DNA of 64,000 bases from Trujillonella endophytica (lineage in GTDB: Bacteria; Actinomycetota; Actinomycetes; Mycobacteriales; Geodermatophilaceae). Position 1 is the stretch's first letter. Every line of letters starts with the position of its first letter. Under the pieces are notes generated by a model that saw only the letters and a program-made list of their open reading frames with translations, ran no database searches and was not told the DNA's origin. The position numbers and the translations under genes are program-made. This document shows positions 60,738 to 64,000 of this stretch, piece after piece. Where the stretch lies: NCBI RefSeq assembly GCF_019799905.1, contig NZ_JABGCI010000006.1:1-64000 (forward strand), written 5' to 3'.

Positions 60738-63700
60738 TCAGGCGGTGGCGGCCGGCGGCCGGCGCCGGGACGGACGGCGCGCCGCGGACTCCGGCACCCG
60801 CGCCAGGTGCGCCTCGGCGAGGGCCACCTGGTGCGGCGACCCGACCGCCCGGCCCTGCCGGCGGGCGCCCTGCCACCACTCCCGCGCGGCCACGGTGTCG
60901 CCCTGCTGCTCGGCCACCCGGCCGAGCAGCTCGTCGTAGGCGCCGAGGGTCAGCGCGGGCGTGCCCAGCACCGCCTGCCGGCCGCGGAAGGGCAGCAGCT
61001 GCACGACCGCCATCTCGACCTCCGGCTCGTCGCCGAGCAGGAGCGCCGTCTCGGCCTCGAGCAGGAGCGCGACGTCGCTGGCCCAGTCCCGCACCTGCGT
61101 GCGGCCCCAGCGGCGGCGCAGCCGGCGGGCCTCGGCCAGGTCGCCGGACTCCGCGGCGGCGAGCACGGCCATGAGCTGCAGCAGCGGGTTGCCCTCGTCG
61201 CCGGTCTCCACCAGCAGGTCGACCGCCTCGGGCAGCCGCGCGTCGCCGCGGCGCAGTGCGAACTGGTGGGCGGCGAAGGCGTGCCGGGCGTGCGGGGTGA
61301 CCCGGCGGTAGACCTCGTAGGCCTCGGTCGTCAGCTCCTCGGCGCGGGCCGCGTCGCCGCGCAGCCACGCCGCACCCGCCTGCTGCCAGAGCACGTGCGG
61401 GCGCACCTCCGGGCCCGCCAGCGAGACCGACAGCCGGCGGGCGGCGTCGAGGTCCTGCTCGAAGCCGCGCCCGTCGGCGAGGTGCAGCCGGATCGCCGCC
61501 CGGTGCAGCCGGGCGAAGAACTCGGTGCGCCGCGGCAGGCCGCGTCCGGCGAGCGCGAGGGCCTCGTCGGTGGCCGCGAGCCGCTGCTCGGCCGCGCCCG
61601 GTCGCCCCCAGACGGCGAGGGAGAAGTTGTTCAGCACCCGGCCCAGCAGCTCCGGGTCGCCCACGCCGCGGGCCAGCTCCACCGCGCGCTCGGCGTACCG
61701 GGGCCCGCGCTGCAGGTCCTCGCTGAACGCGAGCTCCACGCCCAGGGTGCCCAGCAGCCGGGCGGTGAGCCGGTCGCGCTCGGGATCGGTGGCCTCTGGC
61801 GCGATCTCGTCCCGGTGCTCCAGCAGGTCCTCGAGCAGCGCGACCATCCCGTGGTCGACGACGCCGTGCGGGCGCCAGTTCCACAGCGTGGGCGAGCCCC
61901 ACACCGACGCGGCCTCGAGCACGCACCGCCGGTCGCCCAGCTCCCGGGCGACCGTGATCGCCTCGCCGAGCACCTCCCGGGCCTCGGTCCGCGAGCCGCT
62001 GCGCAGCAGGTCGTCCCCGAGGGCGGTCAGCAGGTCGTGCCGGGTGCGGGCGGCGCCGGGCTCGGCCGGGTCGATGAGCTGCAGGGCCCGGCGGGTGTGC
62101 GCGGCCGCCTCGCCGTGGGCCAGCCGGTCGCGGGCGGCCTCGGCGGCAGCCACCGCGTACCGCCGGGCCGGGCCCGTCCCGGCGACCGGCACGGCCTCGA
62201 CGAAGTGGTGCGCGAGCCGCTCCAGGAGCGTGTCCTCGCCGGCTCCCCCGGCGCGCCGCTGCTCCAGCGCCGTGCCCAGCCGCGCGTGCAGCCGGGCCCG
62301 CGCGAGCACGCCGAGCTCGGCAACCAGCACCTCCTGCACCAGCGCGTGGGTGAAGCGCCAGCTCCACGGCGCGGCCCCGGGAACGACGAGGCCGAGCGCC
62401 GTCGCCGACTCCAGGGCGGGCAGTGCCTCCTCGGCCGGGATGCCGGCCCCCTCCAGCAGGTCGAGGGTCACCTCGCGGCCGGCGAGGGCTGCCAGGTCCA
62501 GCACCGCCCTGGTCCGGGCCGCCAGCCGGGCGAGCCGGCTGCGCAGCACCGCGCCGACCGACGGCGGCACCGCGGCCCGGCCCGGCTCCTGCGGGCCGGT
62601 CATCCAGCGGGTCAGCTCGACGACGAAGAACGGGTTGCCGGCCGTCCGGTCGTGCACCGCCGTGGCCAGCGCGGGGTCGGGGTCGGGCCCCAGCCGCGCG
62701 GCCAGCAGGGCGGCGACCTCCGCGGCGTCCAGCCCCTCCAGCCGCAGCCGGCTGGCCGCCGGCTCGCGGCCGAGGCGGGCCAGGCAGTCGGCCACCGGGG
62801 CCGGCAGCTCCTCGCCGACGTCGCGCACCGTGACCAGCAGGAGCAGCGGCAGCCGCGGCAGGTGGCGGGCCACCAGCGAGAGCAGCTGCACGGAGGTGGT
62901 GTCGGCGCCCTGCACGTCGTCCAGGACGACGAGCAACGGACGGGAGGAGGCGACCGCCGAGAGCCGGCGGCACAGCTCCTCGAACAACTGGAACCGGGCG
63001 TCGTCGGCGTCGTCCTCGGCGGTCGGCGTGAGCCGCTCCTGGCCGAGCGCCTCCAGCACCTGCGTCCACGGCCACAGGGCCGGCGCCCCGGCGTCGTCGG
63101 CGCAGCGGCTCCAGGCCACCGCCCAGCCCGCGGCGCGCGCCACCTCCGTGGTCGCCTCCGCCAGCCGCGTCTTGCCGATGCCGGCCTCGCCCCCGACGAC
63201 GACCACGGCGGGCCGGCCGCGGGCGGCCATGTCCAGGGCGACCCGCAGCTGGGCCAGCTCGATCTCCCGGCCGACGAGGGACTCCGCGGGCGGGGCGGGC
63301 GCCGCCGCGGCGGGTGCGGGCGCGGGGAGCGTGGCCAGCCGGGGCCGGGGCACCCGCTCGGTCAGCTTCGGGTCCTGCCGCAGCACTGCCTGCTCGAGGT
63401 CGCGCAGCTCGGGACCGGGGTCGATGCCCAGCTCGTCGCGCAGCAGCTCGGCGCAGCGGCGCAGCGCGTCCAGGGCGTCGGCCTGCCGGTCCGCGGCGTA
63501 CAGCGCCGTGACCAGCCGGGCCCAGAGGCGCTCGCGCAGCGGGTGCTCGGCGACCAGCCGTTGGAGGTCGGGGACGGCGGCCTCCGGGCGGCCGGCGGCC
63601 AGCAGGGCGTCGCAGCGCCGCTCGCGGGCCCGCACGTGCAGCTCGGTCAGCCGGAGCCGGTCGGTGGCCGCGGCGGGCTGGTCCCCGAGCTCGGCCAGGG

Positions 63701-64000
63701 GCTCGCCGCGCCACAGCGCCAGGGCCTGGTCGAGCAGGGCGACCCCCCGATCCGGCTCGCCCGCGGCGACGGCGCGGTCGCCCTCCTCCAGCAGCTGGGC
63801 GAAGCGCAGGCTGTCGAGCTCCTCCGGGCCGACCTGCAGCAGGTAACCGGGTGGGCGGGTGAGCAGCACGGCCGGCGGCCGGCGCGGGCCGCGGTCGGGC
63901 TCCAGCACGCGGCGCAGGTGGGAGACGTAGGCCTGCAGGGTGCCGGTGACCGTGGGCGGCGGCTCGTCGCCCCACAGCGTCGCGATGATCCGGTCGAGGC
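60738..64000 (-). CDS. BTAD/AfsR-type regulator with AAA ATPase domain, N-terminus beyond window
   Basis: At least 1086 residues; the frame is open to the window edge, where it reads LDRIIATLWGDEPPPTVTGTLQAYVSHLRRVLEPD, part of the SARP winged helix. BTAD helices follow, then Walker A GEAGIGKTR and Walker B LLVVLDDVQGADTTS, and a long TPR-like end. Same build as the regulator at 26421-29648 (shared LDDxQxAD, NPFFVxEL and other blocks). Convergent with the SDR gene, 6-bp gap. Confidence 0.9.
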   Translation of the reverse strand, partial: LDRIIATLWGDEPPPTVTGTLQAYVSHLRRVLEPDRGPRRPPAVLLTRPPGYLLQVGPEELDSLRFAQLLEEGDRAVAAGEPDRGVALLDQALALWRGEPLAELGDQPAAATDRLRLTELHVRARERRCDALLAAGRPEAAVPDLQRLVAEHPLRERLWARLVTALYAADRQADALDALRRCAELLRDELGIDPGPELRDLEQAVLRQDPKLTERVPRPRLATLPAPAPAAAAPAPPAESLVGREIELAQLRVALDMAARGRPAVVVVGGEAGIGKTRLAEATTEVARAAGWAVAWSRCADDAGAPALWPWTQVLEALGQERLTPTAEDDADDARFQLFEELCRRLSAVASSRPLLVVLDDVQGADTTSVQLLSLVARHLPRLPLLLLVTVRDVGEELPAPVADCLARLGREPAASRLRLEGLDAAEVAALLAARLGPDPDPALATAVHDRTAGNPFFVVELTRWMTGPQEPGRAAVPPSVGAVLRSRLARLAARTRAVLDLAALAGREVTLDLLEGAGIPAEEALPALESATALGLVVPGAAPWSWRFTHALVQEVLVAELGVLARARLHARLGTALEQRRAGGAGEDTLLERLAHHFVEAVPVAGTGPARRYAVAAAEAARDRLAHGEAAAHTRRALQLIDPAEPGAARTRHDLLTALGDDLLRSGSRTEAREVLGEAITVARELGDRRCVLEAASVWGSPTLWNWRPHGVVDHGMVALLEDLLEHRDEIAPEATDPERDRLTARLLGTLGVELAFSEDLQRGPRYAERAVELARGVGDPELLGRVLNNFSLAVWGRPGAAEQRLAATDEALALAGRGLPRRTEFFARLHRAAIRLHLADGRGFEQDLDAARRLSVSLAGPEVRPHVLWQQAGAAWLRGDAARAEELTTEAYEVYRRVTPHARHAFAAHQFALRRGDARLPEAVDLLVETGDEGNPLLQLMAVLAAAESGDLAEARRLRRRWGRTQVRDWASDVALLLEAETALLLGDEPEVEMAVVQLLPFRGRQAVLGTPALTLGAYDELLGRVAEQQGDTVAAREWWQGARRQGRAVGSPHQVALAEAHLARVPESAARRPSRRRPPAATA

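Overview
The window is very GC-rich, densely packed DNA from a high-GC actinobacterium. Frequent GTG starts, 4-nt stop/start overlaps, a complete actinobacterial ergothioneine gene set, ECF sigma/anti-sigma pairs, a PknB-like kinase and BTAD/AfsR-type regulators all fit. The overall style suggests Geodermatophilaceae (Blastococcus/Geodermatophilus/Modestobacter); that family assignment is inference. The first 64 bases are the 3' end of a 5S rRNA followed by a strong terminator, so an rrn operon ends here.

Region by region: (1) 0.4-2.5 kb, minus strand: a GntR/YtrA regulator and an ABC ATPase/permease pair; the ATPase carries a one-base frameshift just before its Walker A motif. (2) 2.6-16 kb: a nitrogen-scavenging block. 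ureABC-ureFGD-allB-alc run as one strand with a chain of 4-nt overlaps, followed by a Ser/Thr kinase, a divergent three-subunit xanthine dehydrogenase-type operon and a predicted 8-oxoguanine deaminase. Together these would take oxidised and normal purines towards urate, and allantoin through allantoate and urea to ammonia. Uricase and the later ureide steps are not in the window. (3) 16-26.4 kb, minus strand: an SMP-30 protein, then the ergothioneine genes egtE and egtABCD. The two egt parts are separated by an ECF sigma/anti-sigma/sortase/DUF4397 module and a pair of identical hairpins. (4) 26-33.7 kb: DUF309 protein, a large BTAD-AAA regulator, a CPBP-family membrane protein, a cupin-like protein, an ACT-domain malic enzyme and an Fpg/Nei glycosylase. 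(5) 33.7-43 kb: a chemoreceptor-like gene remnant beside a perfect inverted repeat, an MBL hydrolase, DUF485-actP acetate uptake, Mn-catalase, a divergent two-component pair, paired bacterial PH-domain membrane proteins and a rhodanese. (6) 43-48 kb: a DUF4331/TPR/NicO metal-efflux-like module with a possible Cys-rich leader peptide upstream. (7) 48-64 kb: an acyl-CoA ligase, a fused ECF-sigma/membrane protein next to its unfused paralogous pair, a P450, a SEC-C protein, secreted and membrane proteins including an LAYTG sortase substrate, arginine deiminase, an SDR, and the 3' part of a second BTAD-AAA regulator.

Most genes are conserved housekeeping or accessory actinobacterial families. No CRISPR, prophage, transposase or obvious defence island is visible. 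The observations most worth following are the ATPase frameshift, the coupling of allantoin and urease genes, the sigma/sortase insertion in the egt locus, the sigma-membrane fusion beside its split paralogue, the DUF4331/TPR/NicO module with its leader, and a set of long perfect hairpins at gene ends.
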